Shown here: positions 20,905-28,946 of the stretch, in pieces
Layout of the letters: every line of letters begins with the position of its first letter
How positions within the stretch are numbered: position 1 is the first letter of the stretch
DNA from: Paenibacillus lactis
GTDB taxonomy: Bacteria > Bacillota > Bacilli > Paenibacillales > Paenibacillaceae
Direction: 5' to 3'
DNA: 64,000 bases
Assembly (NCBI RefSeq): GCF_017873605.1
Contig: NZ_JAGGKI010000001.1
Location: 654,569 to 718,568, forward strand
Program-made: the position numbers and the translations under genes
Notes under the pieces: generated by a model
Told to the model about the DNA's origin: nothing
Databases searched by the model: none
The model's input: only the letters and a program-made list of their open reading frames with translations

Positions 20905-21867
20905 CTACTTTAAGCGAATTCTTGGATCTGCAGCTCCATATAGAACGTCAGACAATAGGTTGCCCACAAGTGTCAAAACGGATATGAATACTGTAAAACC
21001 AAGCATGAACGGATAATCCCGCATATTGATCGATTCCAGATAAACTTGACCGACCCCTGGCCAGATGAAAATCTTCTCCAGGATGATGGCTCCACCAAAC
21101 AAGGATGGGAGCTCGAAACCAATGAGAGTAATGGCAGGTAGCATCGCATTACGCAGCGCATGCTTGAAAATAACCGTACGTTCCTTCAATCCCTTTGCAC
21201 GGGCTGTACGGATATAATCCTGACGAATAACCTCCAGCATACTTGTACGGAAATACCGCGTCAAACTACCTGTGCTAAGCATCGTAAGTACCATAACCGG
21301 CAAGAACATATGCCATGCAATATCGATCAGTTGATCCCATGTGCTTCCGTTCAGTCCCGAAGTCTTCATTCCGCCTACAGGAAACCATCCTAAATCCAAG
21401 GCAAAAAACTTGATAAGCAGGAGTCCGATAAAGAAAGACGGCAGTGACATGCACAAGAAAATTAGTAATGTGACGATTTTATCAAACAATGAGTACTGAA
21501 ACTTTGCTGAGAACACGCCAGCAAAAGTAGCTATAATCCAACTGAAAATTAAACTAAAAATTGCTACAAAAAAGGAATTCCATACGTAGTTATTCATTAC
21601 GGTTGTAACTGGTTGCTTGTGCACAAGGGAATCTCCGAGATTACCCTTTATCATATTGCCGACCCATGTAAGATAACGTTCTACAGGCGGCTTATCCAAA
21701 CCATAAATTTCCCGAAGCTGAGCTGCTTTTTCAGCAGTCATCGTCGGGTTGTTCACTGCAGTGATATAATCACCTGGTACCAAAGATGATATTGCAAATA
21801 TGATAATCGAGATCCCGATCAATGTCGGGATAATCTGCAGCAGCCTCCGGATAATGTACTGCTTCAT
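20905..21867 (-). CDS. oppB: Oligopeptide ABC importer permease OppB
   Basis: Second permease subunit: six helices, beginning MKQYIIRRLLQIIPTLIGISI, with the EAA loop around ARAKGLKERTVIFKHALRNA. 320 residues, standard. A strong site (GGGAGG) precedes the ATG. The gene follows oppA after a 66-base gap that holds a stable hairpin, so it is probably made at a lower level than the binding protein. Confidence 0.95.
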   Translation of the reverse strand: MKQYIIRRLLQIIPTLIGISIIIFAISSLVPGDYITAVNNPTMTAEKAAQLREIYGLDKPPVERYLTWVGNMIKGNLGDSLVHKQPVTTVMNNYVWNSFFVAIFSLIFSWIIATFAGVFSAKFQYSLFDKIVTLLIFLCMSLPSFFIGLLLIKFFALDLGWFPVGGMKTSGLNGSTWDQLIDIAWHMFLPVMVLTMLSTGSLTRYFRTSMLEVIRQDYIRTARAKGLKERTVIFKHALRNAMLPAITLIGFELPSLFGGAIILEKIFIWPGVGQVYLESINMRDYPFMLGFTVFISVLTLVGNLLSDVLYGAADPRIRLK

Positions 21868-21890
21868 AATATTCCTCCCGGCTTATAAGT

Positions 21891-21923
21891 GCATATGCCC
21901 AGCTCTTGCGAGCTGAGCATATG
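21891..21923 (-). promoter_or_regulatory. Intercistronic hairpin between oppA and oppB
   Basis: Inverted repeat GCATATGCCCAGCTC/GAGCTGAGCATATG with a 4-base loop and one internal mismatch. There is no T tract. In binding-protein operons such hairpins commonly protect the upstream message; that role is inferred. Confidence 0.65.
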
Positions 21924-21933
21924 TTTCTTGATG

Positions 21934-23700
21934 CTATTGTTCAATTTCTGCTTTGTACAGATCAATTGCAAAGTTTTTGTAAGGCGTGATGTCAATGCCT
22001 TTCAATCTAGAGTTAATTGCCCACATATCACGTCTTTGGTAGATCGGAAGATCTGGAACGTCTTGGTTCAGAATCCGATATGCTTCCGCATAAGCCGCTT
22101 TACGCTCTTCCAGGTCAAAGGCGTTCAGACCTTTCTTCATAGCTGCATCATATTCAGGATTAGAATATCCGAGGTCATTTTGCTGTCCATCTGTGATATA
22201 AACCGTGGAGTCTGGATCCGGAGTCAAGCCCCAAGCAGCAAAGAACATTTCGAACTCGCCTTTATCCTTCTTATCCATGATTGCGTTAAAGTCCAAAGTT
22301 TCAGCTGTTAATTTTATGCCCAGATCTTGGTAGTTCTTTGTCATAATCGGAATCAGTGCATCAATTACCGGGTTGTCAGCCGTTGCAGAGAAATGAATCT
22401 CGAATTTCTTGCCGTCTTTCTCGCGGATACCGTCAGCACCTGGAACCCAGCCTGCTTCATCAAGAAGCTGCTTTGCTTTCTCCATGTCAAACTCGTACGG
22501 CTCAATGCCTTCATTCGTGTAAGCCCATGATTCGCTCGATTGTGGAATATTGATTACATTCGCATATGGACCATAGATGATTTCAACAATTTCAGCACGA
22601 TTCAAACCGTAGAGCAAAGCCTGACGAACTTTTTGATCTTGAAACTTAGGATCTTTATGGTTCAGCGCTACATAGCCGTAACCATTGTATGGGAACATAT
22701 TATAATCCAAGAAGCCCATTAGCTTCACAGCTTCTACGTTATCCTCGCTAACGGATACCATATCCATATCGATTTCACCGGATTGGAACATAGCCAATTT
22801 GGTTTCATCAGTTGTAGTTTTGTAAATGACATTCTTGATTTTTGGTGCGCCCAAGAAATAGTTAGGATTAGCTTCTAAAACTACCTCTTGTCCAGGAGAG
22901 TAGCTTTTCAGTACATATTGACCACTGCCGATTGGTTTGGAATGCAGGTCTTTCATGTACTCCAGGTTGCCGTGCTTGTAATCTTTGCCGTAGTAGGATT
23001 CCGGAACAAAAAACACAGTACCCAGATTATCCTTAGTCATTGCATTTGCTTCTGTAACTTCGATTTCAACGGTATGGTCATCAATGACTTTAATACCGGA
23101 AATCTCGTCAGTTTTACCATCGTAATACTCTTTTCCACCTTTAACGTTAACGGAGAGAATATCGGATTGACCGTCGTAACTCTTGTCATGTAAAACTTTC
23201 ATGGCGAAAGCATAGTCTTTTACAGTAACCGGTTCGCCATTAGAGTATGTCACACCCTGCTTCAATTTGAACGTGTATTTCAATTTGTCTTCGGATACTT
23301 CAACGCTCTCAGCCAGGCGATTATTGTAAGTGCCATCCCCGTTCAGAGAGAAGAAGCTGTCAAAAATGGCGTCTACAACGTAACGGTCATACGCAGTCTG
23401 CCAGTAGAATGGGTTGAACACCCCTTTAGGGGCTGTCATACCAACGATCAGCGTATCTTTGCGAGCCAGAGCATTTGCCGGGTTCGCGGAAGGATCCTCA
23501 GCCTCGAAATAACCTTGGCTCTCGTCCTGTCCTTCAGCTGGCGGTTCTGTTTCTTTGCCTTCGCCTTCGGCAGGTGGAGTCTGCTCAGTTTGCGTGTCCC
23601 CTTGGTTTGGTTGTTCTGCTGTCTGACCGCCGCCGCACGCTGCAAGAACCAAAATGGCCATGAGCATGATGGCAAGCAGTAACGACATTCTCTTCTTCAT
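21934..23700 (-). CDS. oppA: Peptide-binding lipoprotein OppA (solute-binding family 5)
   Basis: Extracellular receptor that captures peptides for OppBCDF. A lipoprotein signal ends at LAAC with the lipidated Cys at residue 22. A Glu/Pro/Thr-rich spacer (about 25-65) leads to the SBP family 5 domain (about 80-585), with the typical stretches FSLNGDGTYNNRLAESVEVSED and LKQGVTYSNGEPVTVKDYAFAM near its start. 588 residues. It is the first gene of the operon; two sigma-A-like promoters lie about 200 and 370 bases upstream. Substrate class beyond peptides is not clear. Confidence 0.93.
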   Translation of the reverse strand: MKKRMSLLLAIMLMAILVLAACGGGQTAEQPNQGDTQTEQTPPAEGEGKETEPPAEGQDESQGYFEAEDPSANPANALARKDTLIVGMTAPKGVFNPFYWQTAYDRYVVDAIFDSFFSLNGDGTYNNRLAESVEVSEDKLKYTFKLKQGVTYSNGEPVTVKDYAFAMKVLHDKSYDGQSDILSVNVKGGKEYYDGKTDEISGIKVIDDHTVEIEVTEANAMTKDNLGTVFFVPESYYGKDYKHGNLEYMKDLHSKPIGSGQYVLKSYSPGQEVVLEANPNYFLGAPKIKNVIYKTTTDETKLAMFQSGEIDMDMVSVSEDNVEAVKLMGFLDYNMFPYNGYGYVALNHKDPKFQDQKVRQALLYGLNRAEIVEIIYGPYANVINIPQSSESWAYTNEGIEPYEFDMEKAKQLLDEAGWVPGADGIREKDGKKFEIHFSATADNPVIDALIPIMTKNYQDLGIKLTAETLDFNAIMDKKDKGEFEMFFAAWGLTPDPDSTVYITDGQQNDLGYSNPEYDAAMKKGLNAFDLEERKAAYAEAYRILNQDVPDLPIYQRRDMWAINSRLKGIDITPYKNFAIDLYKAEIEQ

Positions 23701-23904
23701 GCTAATCCTCCTCTTAAAATATAATGATGCTATAAATTATCAGGACGAATATTGAAATCATCCTTAAATAATTTCGGCCTCGGATCGGACTCGTGGATGT
23801 CAAAGCATGATGTGAAATCCGCTGAAAGATTTACAGAAAATATACCAATGGTCAATTAGTGCCAAAGTCTCTAGCAAAATCTTCTTGCCTATAAAATTAA
23901 TGTT

Positions 23905-23933
23905 ATGATACGTGTAAAATTAGGTAACGTCAA
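23905..23933 (-). promoter_or_regulatory. Proximal promoter of the opp operon
   Basis: On the minus strand: TTGACG, 17-base spacer, TATCAT. Predicted start near 23898, giving a leader of about 200 bases. Confidence 0.65.
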
Positions 23934-24074
23934 TTACTTTTTTTCAAATTTCTCAAAAAACATGTTTTTAAGGTCATTTTCGGGGTTAATAAATACTTTT
24001 AATCGCTTACTTTACCCTTCGTTTACTGAAAATGTATGTAATTTCAAGTCCATTTTACATTTTATAGATAATGT

Positions 24075-24103
24075 TATATATACGCTTTCGACATTTGTGT
24101 CAA
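24075..24103 (-). promoter_or_regulatory. Distal promoter of the opp operon
   Basis: On the minus strand: perfect -35 TTGACA, 17-base spacer, -10 TATATA, in a very AT-rich stretch. It would give a leader of about 370 bases. The 714 bases from 23701 to 24414 hold these promoters and no supportable gene. Confidence 0.6.
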
Positions 24104-24321
24104 CTTATATTACACAGGTATATAAAATTACCCAATATCCGATTCAACACCCTGTAACCATCTTCTTTTCTGTCAAAAATAAGTCAGAAAACATTCCATC
24201 ATGATGCAATAATCCGTGATAATATAGTTGGACCTATTTCCGATGTTAAATATTGTTCTCCACTAACCAAGCAGGGCTAGGAACATAGGCCATCCGAAGT
24301 TGTTCCAGATCGCCCGCCTCA

Positions 24322-24355
24322 ACAAAAAACAACCCGGGATCGGTTCCCGGATTGT
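24322..24355 (-). terminator. Terminator of the SRAP-family gene
   Basis: ACAACCCGGGA pairs with TCCCGGATTGT (one wobble), followed on the minus strand by TTTTTTGTT. Confidence 0.85.
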
Positions 24356-24414
24356 TTCGATTGCTGCAGTTCATAGCGTCTGATCAAGTACATGAAAGAC
24401 TTCATACTTACGAA

Positions 24415-25089
24415 CTAAACGCTTTTCACCCATGCCCGCTTCAAATCCATCTCCTCGATGCACTGCTGGTGGTCATGAGAATCATCGGCGATCAACGGCG
24501 TGACCGGATATATCCGCATCGAACCCCGGTATGTTCCAAGCAGTGGTTGCAGTGCACGCACTCCCTTTAGCTCTGGATCCAACCACTTCTCCATGCTTTC
24601 CTCCGACAAAATCGCCGGCATACGCGCGTCGAACTCCCGGATCGCCTCGTTCGCTTCCGTCATAATCACCGTGCAGGTTCTCATTTCAACACCTCTTGCA
24701 TCCCGCCATGTTTCATACAATCCGGCCATGCCAAAAATCTCGTTGTTTCCAACCACAGTCCGAACCGCGTAGCTTCGCTTCCCTACGGTTCTCCAGTAAT
24801 ACAAACCATTGCAGGGAATGATACACCGACGTGTATCAACGGCTCTGCGGTAAGTAGGATTCTGATCCACCGTGATCAGATCCGCATTCACCGCGTCCTT
24901 TCCCCAGTAAGGGACCAGTCCCCAACGATACTCGTCAAGTGCCCTTTCTCCTCCCTCCTGGACTACTACAGGCACAGACTGCATCGGGCTAATATTGTAG
25001 CGGCTCTTATAGTAATACATCACGCGGCTGATTCCAAAATAGCTGTTCACTTCTTCAAGACCGGCGGAAATGGAATACCTTCTGCACAT
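24415..25089 (-). CDS. SRAP-family protein (YedK/HMCES-like) with substituted catalytic residues
   Basis: SRAP proteins form a thiazolidine DNA-protein cross-link with abasic sites in single-stranded DNA through Cys2. The start at 25089 is supported by AAAAGGAGG seven bases upstream and because it puts Cys at position 2 (MCRRYS). Family landmarks are RYNISPMQ, WGLVPYW, the conserved Asn in VNAD, RRCIIPCNG and RMPAIL. Compared with E. coli YedK, the position of Glu105 is Tyr (GLYYW, expected FEW/YEW) and that of His160 is Asp (FDARMP, expected IHDRxP). Residue 3 is Arg instead of the usual Gly. 224 residues. Monocistronic. Cys2 and Asn keep abasic-site binding possible, but cross-link chemistry may differ. 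Confidence 0.88.
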   Translation of the reverse strand: MCRRYSISAGLEEVNSYFGISRVMYYYKSRYNISPMQSVPVVVQEGGERALDEYRWGLVPYWGKDAVNADLITVDQNPTYRRAVDTRRCIIPCNGLYYWRTVGKRSYAVRTVVGNNEIFGMAGLYETWRDARGVEMRTCTVIMTEANEAIREFDARMPAILSEESMEKWLDPELKGVRALQPLLGTYRGSMRIYPVTPLIADDSHDHQQCIEEMDLKRAWVKSV

Positions 25090-25298
25090 AGACATACCTC
25101 CTTTTCCCTTTAGCATCTGGATAAATGAGGTTGAATATGCATCATTCGACGGTCGCTCCGTTTCTTCCATTTGATGTCCGATTGTATTCTAGGAGTGGAC
25201 AGGTAATTTGAAGTCACCATTTGTAAATTTTATGGTAATTCTCATTTTACTTTCTTTTGAATAGAAGAATAACCAAAGGTACTTTTCATGTATACTCA

Positions 25299-25560
25299 CA
25301 ATAGACACCCTTATTCTTAAAACAGCCTTTGCAGGTTTGTGCTTCTTGTGCCTTCGATATAAGTTTCTCTAAATGAGGTGCCATTGTAATTGGCCATTTG
25401 GTTTTTCCATGCTCTATATTAGTACATATATAATAGAAGGAATTTTTTTAAAGACACAAAATAATCTCTGCATCTCACTACAAATCTTCAGCCATACGAA
25501 ACCACCATTTGGGGAGGATGTATTTCACTCAATAGACACTGTCCTCTATCAATAGACACT
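25299..25560 (+). repeat. Three copies of CAATAGACAC in a gene-free stretch
   Basis: Copies at 25299-25308, 25530-25540 and 25550-25560; the last two extend to TCAATAGACACT and are exactly 20 bases apart. The 976 bases from 25090 to 26065 hold no convincing gene, only these repeats, the palindrome at 25628 and the rpsR terminator. Confidence 0.6.
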
Positions 25561-25627
25561 ATTTCATACTTTAAAACTGGAAAGCTTTAGTATACCCTCG
25601 CGTCACAAAAGCAATTCATGAAAATTA

Positions 25628-25646
25628 TGTCTTCTCAGAGAAGACA
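25628..25646. repeat. Perfect 19-base palindrome
   Basis: TGTCTTCTC, central A, GAGAAGACA. It looks like a dyad operator or a tight hairpin, but no gene start lies close by. Confidence 0.55.
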
Positions 25647-26017
25647 AGATTCCTCCGAAAAGACATGCTGAACTTGTTCGGTATTCCTAATGCAGAATAA
25701 AATTATTTCATGATTGCGACGAATATTCCGGAAAAATGTCTAACTACTCAGAAGCATGATCGTGTTACAAGACGAACGAGTATCCGCAACGTCACTTGAA
25801 TAGATGCAGGCCGTGATCGATCGGAGTCGAACATAACAAATACAAATACAAATAATAATACAGATAATACAAGTCTCTGTACGGTCATCCCTTCGTTCCA
25901 AGAATGCTGGCCCATTAAGCCTCGGCTTATCCCTGAGGACAAGGAGCCCAACTTAATCAACACAGAGGCATTATTTTGGGGGAGGTTCCGAGACAACAGC
26001 CGAATGGGTACCCGAAC

Positions 26018-26055
26018 AAAAAAAGCGGCCCAGCCTATCAAGGCTGAACCGCTTC
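26018..26055 (-). terminator. Terminator of the rpsF-ssb-rpsR operon
   Basis: On the minus strand AAGCGGTTCAGCCT pairs with AGGCTGGGCCGCTT (two wobbles), followed by a run of seven T. Confidence 0.9.
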
Positions 26056-26065
26056 TGTAACCGAA

Positions 26066-26338
26066 TTACTCGGTTGTGTATGGAAGCAATGCGATTTGAC
26101 GGGAGCGTTTGATCGCAATCGTCAGAGCACGCTGATACTTCGCGCTGGTACCTGTTACACGACGAGGCAGAATTTTTCCGCGCTCGCTGATGAATTTCTT
26201 GAGCAGATCGGTATCTTTATAATCAATGTGAGTGATCTTGTTCACAGTGAAGAAACATACTTTACGACGCTTGTTGCGGCCGCCGCGGCGTGCCGGTCTT
26301 TTGTCGTTGTCTCCGCCTTCTCTTTGTTTAAAAGCCAT
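26066..26338 (-). CDS. rpsR: Ribosomal protein S18
   Basis: Small-subunit protein that binds next to S6 on 16S rRNA. A basic N-terminus rich in Arg/Gly leads to the S18 core ([17 protein letters not shown], then [18 protein letters not shown]). 90 residues, slightly longer than in Bacillus because of the basic extension. It lies 21 bases after ssb, in the standard order rpsF-ssb-rpsR. Confidence 0.98.
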   Translation of the reverse strand: MAFKQREGGDNDKRPARRGGRNKRRKVCFFTVNKITHIDYKDTDLLKKFISERGKILPRRVTGTSAKYQRALTIAIKRSRQIALLPYTTE

Positions 26339-26359
26339 GCGTTGTCAGTCCTTTCCGTA

Positions 26360-26836
26360 TTAAAATGGCAAATCATCATCCGAAATATCGATCGGTTTTC
26401 CTTCATCGGAAAAAGGATCCTGATTGTTGCGCGAGAAGTTGTTGCCCCCGCGGTTTCCGCTGCCGCTTCCTCCGCCGAACGATGACTCCTCACGGTTTCC
26501 GCCGCCTCCGCCTTCACGGTTAGACTCCAAGAAACGAACATTATCGGCAATGACTTCGGTGACGTATACACGCTTACCTTCGTTATTCTCGTAATTCCGC
26601 ACTTGAATGCGCCCTTCTACGGCCGTCAACCGGCCTTTACGCAGATAGTTGGCACAAGTCTCCGCAAGCTGTCTCCAGGTCACGACCGGAATGAAATCCG
26701 CCTCGCGCTCCCCGCCTTGTCCGGTAAACGGACGATCTACAGCAAGTGTAAATTGTGTGACAGCGACTCCTGAAGGCGTATATCTAAGCTCCGGGTCCCG
26801 AGTCAGTCGGCCAATCAAAATGACACGGTTCAACAA
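26360..26836 (-). CDS. ssb: Single-stranded DNA-binding protein
   Basis: Tetrameric protein that coats single-stranded DNA in replication and repair. An OB fold (about residues 1-108) starts [21 protein letters not shown] flexible Gly/Asn/Arg-rich linker follows (about 110-145), and the acidic partner-binding tip DISDDDLPF closes the chain. 158 residues. The gene sits between rpsF (47-base gap) and rpsR. Confidence 0.98.
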   Translation of the reverse strand: MLNRVILIGRLTRDPELRYTPSGVAVTQFTLAVDRPFTGQGGEREADFIPVVTWRQLAETCANYLRKGRLTAVEGRIQVRNYENNEGKRVYVTEVIADNVRFLESNREGGGGGNREESSFGGGSGSGNRGGNNFSRNNQDPFSDEGKPIDISDDDLPF

Positions 26837-26883
26837 TCCAATCCCCTCCTTTAGAACGAAATCAATTACAAAGACTTCTCGTA

Positions 26884-27168
26884 TTAAGCAACGTCGTTCG
26901 TGATGAGATAACGAATAACTTCGTCAGAAATCTTCATGAGACGCTCAAGTTCTGCTACAACATCTGGTGTTGCGTTGAAGTTAACCAGAACGTAGACGCC
27001 ATCACGGAATTTCTTGATCTCATACGCAAGGCGGCGCTTACCCATTACTTCGTGCTTCGTAATTTCTCCGCCGTTGGAGATGATGCCTTGGAATTTTTCG
27101 ACTGCAGCTTGAACAGCTTCTTGTTCAATGTCAGGACGAATAATGTACATCACTTCATATTTGCGCAT
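26884..27168 (-). CDS. rpsF: Ribosomal protein S6
   Basis: Small-subunit protein that pairs with S18. It begins [19 protein letters not shown] and contains [22 protein letters not shown], the classic S6 core; 94 residues. The ribosome site AAGGAGGTGG is strong. First gene of the operon, behind a near-consensus promoter and a leader that may bind the S6:S18 complex. Confidence 0.98.
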   Translation of the reverse strand: MRKYEVMYIIRPDIEQEAVQAAVEKFQGIISNGGEITKHEVMGKRRLAYEIKKFRDGVYVLVNFNATPDVVAELERLMKISDEVIRYLITNDVA

Positions 27169-27172
27169 ATAT

Positions 27173-27240
27173 TTCCACCTCCTTATGGACTTCGGCCCCC
27201 AATCTTAGTTGAGAGCAAGGAGCGAGCCTAACTCGCACCA
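27173..27240 (-). promoter_or_regulatory. Possible S6:S18 autoregulatory leader of rpsF
   Basis: The leader RNA has a GCGAG/CTCGC hairpin, a CUCCUU able to pair with the AAGGAG ribosome site, and a GGGCCGAAGUCC stretch with the CCG trinucleotide typical of S6:S18-binding leaders. The structure is my reading; binding is inferred from the known autoregulation of this operon. Confidence 0.45.
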
Positions 27241-27244
27241 TAAT

Positions 27245-27273
27245 ACTATACCAGAACGGATGATCGGATGCAA
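27245..27273 (-). promoter_or_regulatory. Promoter of the rpsF operon
   Basis: On the minus strand: TTGCAT, 17-base spacer, TATAGT, about 70 bases before the rpsF ribosome site. Confidence 0.75.
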
Positions 27274-27431
27274 GTTTCTTTTCCCTTATCGCAGGCTGCT
27301 CCCTTTTCGGTTTTCTTGAGGTCTCTTCCCTATTTTTCCGTGCTTATCTCACTTTACCTGCCATGCATTCCGGCCTTCCGGCACATGCTAACAAATGCAG
27401 TCCATCCAATACGTTAAGGGAGGGTTCCATG

Positions 27432-27626
27432 ATGGGAGAACAGACTGAATTCCGCGGAGGAGATAAGGCTCCGAACAACGGCATCTATATGGAAGTCGGT
27501 GTAAGAGACCACATAATGGGGATCGAGAATCCACGTCAGATCAAAATGGAAAAAGGCGACACATTCCCGGAAACGCAAAATGATGACCGAGTATGGCTGA
27601 ATAAGCGCCGGGTTCAACCTAAGTAA
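27432..27626 (+). CDS. YjzC-like small protein
   Basis: A 64-residue protein, MGEQTEFRGGDKAPNNG and on, resembling Bacillus YjzC (short, with a KAPNNG.Y.E.G core and a DxFPE segment). Its function is unknown. The site GGGAGGG precedes two adjacent ATGs; 27432 has the better spacing (8), 27429 is possible. It is a lone plus-strand gene divergent from rpsF, with a strong terminator right behind. Confidence 0.75.
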   Translation: MGEQTEFRGGDKAPNNGIYMEVGVRDHIMGIENPRQIKMEKGDTFPETQNDDRVWLNKRRVQPK

Positions 27627-27646
27627 ACAAGTACATCCTGCCCCAA

Positions 27647-27685
27647 GCCCGCAAGTGGCTAATTCCACCGCTTGCGGGCATTTTT
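27647..27685 (+). terminator. Terminator of the YjzC-like gene
   Basis: GCCCGCAAG pairs with CTTGCGGGC across a 14-base loop, followed by ATTTTTG. Confidence 0.9.
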
Positions 27686-28071
27686 GTGCCAGCTTTGTTG
27701 ACGAAATTATGGTGCAGCAGCTTAGTACAACAGCCAACTGCATTGCGCGCCTAGCCAAGAATGGAATAGGACCCGCTCAAATGTTGTTGATCCACTTGGT
27801 TTTTGGTACATTTTCCCATCCATGCAGATTTGCATAGGAATCCGTCTTCCTGCACATATTATCATCAGGCGGTGCATGAGAGAGGTGTGGTTCCGTTGGA
27901 CGTTGCAGCTGAACGACGCAGAATGGTTTCTGATATTCACACGTATTGCAAGCGGAGGACATAAGCGAACTGGCTTGACCTGATGGACAAGTTTTAGCTG
28001 TTGTCGATGGTTTTGCAGCATGTGTTGATGAGATGAGGATTCCAAAATCACAAGCACCGCCTACCCAGAAG

Positions 28072-28099
28072 GAAGGACCCGTATGGGTCCTTCTTTTTT
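28072..28099 (+). terminator. Orphan terminator in a gene-free stretch
   Basis: AAGGACCC, GTAT, GGGTCCTT followed by CTTTTTT. The 773 bases from 27686 to 28458 show no supportable gene, so this may end a decayed gene or an unrecognised small RNA. Its stem matches that of the terminator at 37642-37670. Confidence 0.75.
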
Positions 28100-28317
28100 A
28101 ATGCTGTTTGTGCCCATCCTGTCATGCTAAACATGGTTATTACCGTCCCTTCGTTCTGCCTGGTCTCAAAGCAAGGAACCTGAATCCGGAGTTATGGATC
28201 TCCAACTGGATTGGAATTAAACTCGGCATTGTACTCGGATCACGGCATTCGGAATTCGGTCTATCATAGGAATGGCAAATGGGCGTGATTCAGGAAATGT
28301 CTTAACGTGCCCTTTAT

Positions 28318-28373
28318 CAAAAAAACACCCTCATCACGATCGGGAGACAATCCCTGTTCATGGTGAAGGTGTT
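28318..28373 (-). terminator. Terminator of the tRNA-Ser gene
   Basis: An imperfect stem of about 22 bases begins with AACACC/GGTGTT; the minus-strand product ends GGTGTTTTTTTG. It lies about 85 bases past the tRNA. Confidence 0.75.
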
Positions 28374-28458
28374 CTGTTATGCAGTGATTCTTAGATCGCC
28401 TGCCTTATGTACCACTAATTCCTCTATATTCATAACAGCGGAGCTTGAATATAGTTGG

Positions 28459-28549
28459 TGGCGGAAAGGGTGGGATTCGAACCCACGCACGCCTTGCGAC
28501 GCCTAGCTGATTTCGAGTCAGCCCCCTTGGGCCTCTTGGGTACCTTTCC
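28459..28549 (-). tRNA. tRNA-Ser (anticodon CGA)
   Basis: A class II tRNA with a long variable arm. The acceptor stem GGAAAGG/CCTTTCC is complete, followed by G and an encoded CCA. The anticodon loop is CTCGAAA, so the anticodon is CGA, reading UCG. The T arm has GTGGGTTCGAATCCCAC. It stands alone with its own promoter and terminator. Confidence 0.96.
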
Positions 28550-28561
28550 ACAGCAGAATTG

Positions 28562-28590
28562 ATTATATCATGAAAATAAGGCTTGGTCAA
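28562..28590 (-). promoter_or_regulatory. Promoter of tRNA-Ser
   Basis: On the minus strand: TTGACC, 17-base spacer, perfect TATAAT, ending 12 bases before the tRNA. Confidence 0.85.
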
Positions 28591-28664
28591 TACCTGTTCT
28601 TATTCGATCCTGAAACACCGATCCAATAGCCATTTAACCTAAAGAGGCTGAAGGCGCGAAATGG

Positions 28665-28883
28665 TTACGCCTCCTCTGCCCCTTCCTGCTCCTGAGCTGA
28701 CCTCAGCACCTTCTTCATATTTTTCTCGAATTTGGCTCTCGGTATCAGCACACTATGCTGGCACTTCGTACACTTGATCCGGATATCCATCCCCATGCGG
28801 ATAATTTCCATCTCATTATTCCCGCAAGGATGCGGCTTCTTCATCTGTACGATATCCCCTAGTTGAAATACCTTACGCTCCAT
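28665..28883 (-). CDS. DUF951 (YyzM-like) small zinc-ribbon-like protein
   Basis: A 72-residue protein of the DUF951 family found near oriC in Bacillales. It begins MERKVFQLGDIVQMKKPHPCG, with a second cysteine pair in IKCTKC, so Cys, Cys-x2-Cys could bind a metal. The tail is basic then acidic. The ATG at 28883 has GGAGG ten bases upstream; the frame is open nine codons further without a better site. No function is established. It follows the mscS-like gene by 63 bases. Confidence 0.85.
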   Translation of the reverse strand: MERKVFQLGDIVQMKKPHPCGNNEMEIIRMGMDIRIKCTKCQHSVLIPRAKFEKNMKKVLRSAQEQEGAEEA

Positions 28884-28946
28884 CGCTACCGCTCCTCCGT
28901 AATCAATCACATCTTATCTATTATATATCATCGGATGCCGACATGA

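Noticed and set aside
23905..24204. 99-codon plus-strand frame upstream of oppA
   Set aside because: AT-rich with Phe/Asn/Tyr/Ile bias; it overlaps both opp promoters and has no ribosome site.
25748..26041. 97-codon minus-strand frame that looked like a transposon remnant
   Set aside because: No transposase motif or terminal repeats, and it runs into the rpsR terminator.
27722..28057. 111-codon minus-strand frame between the YjzC-like gene and tRNA-Ser
   Set aside because: No homology that I recognise and no ribosome site.
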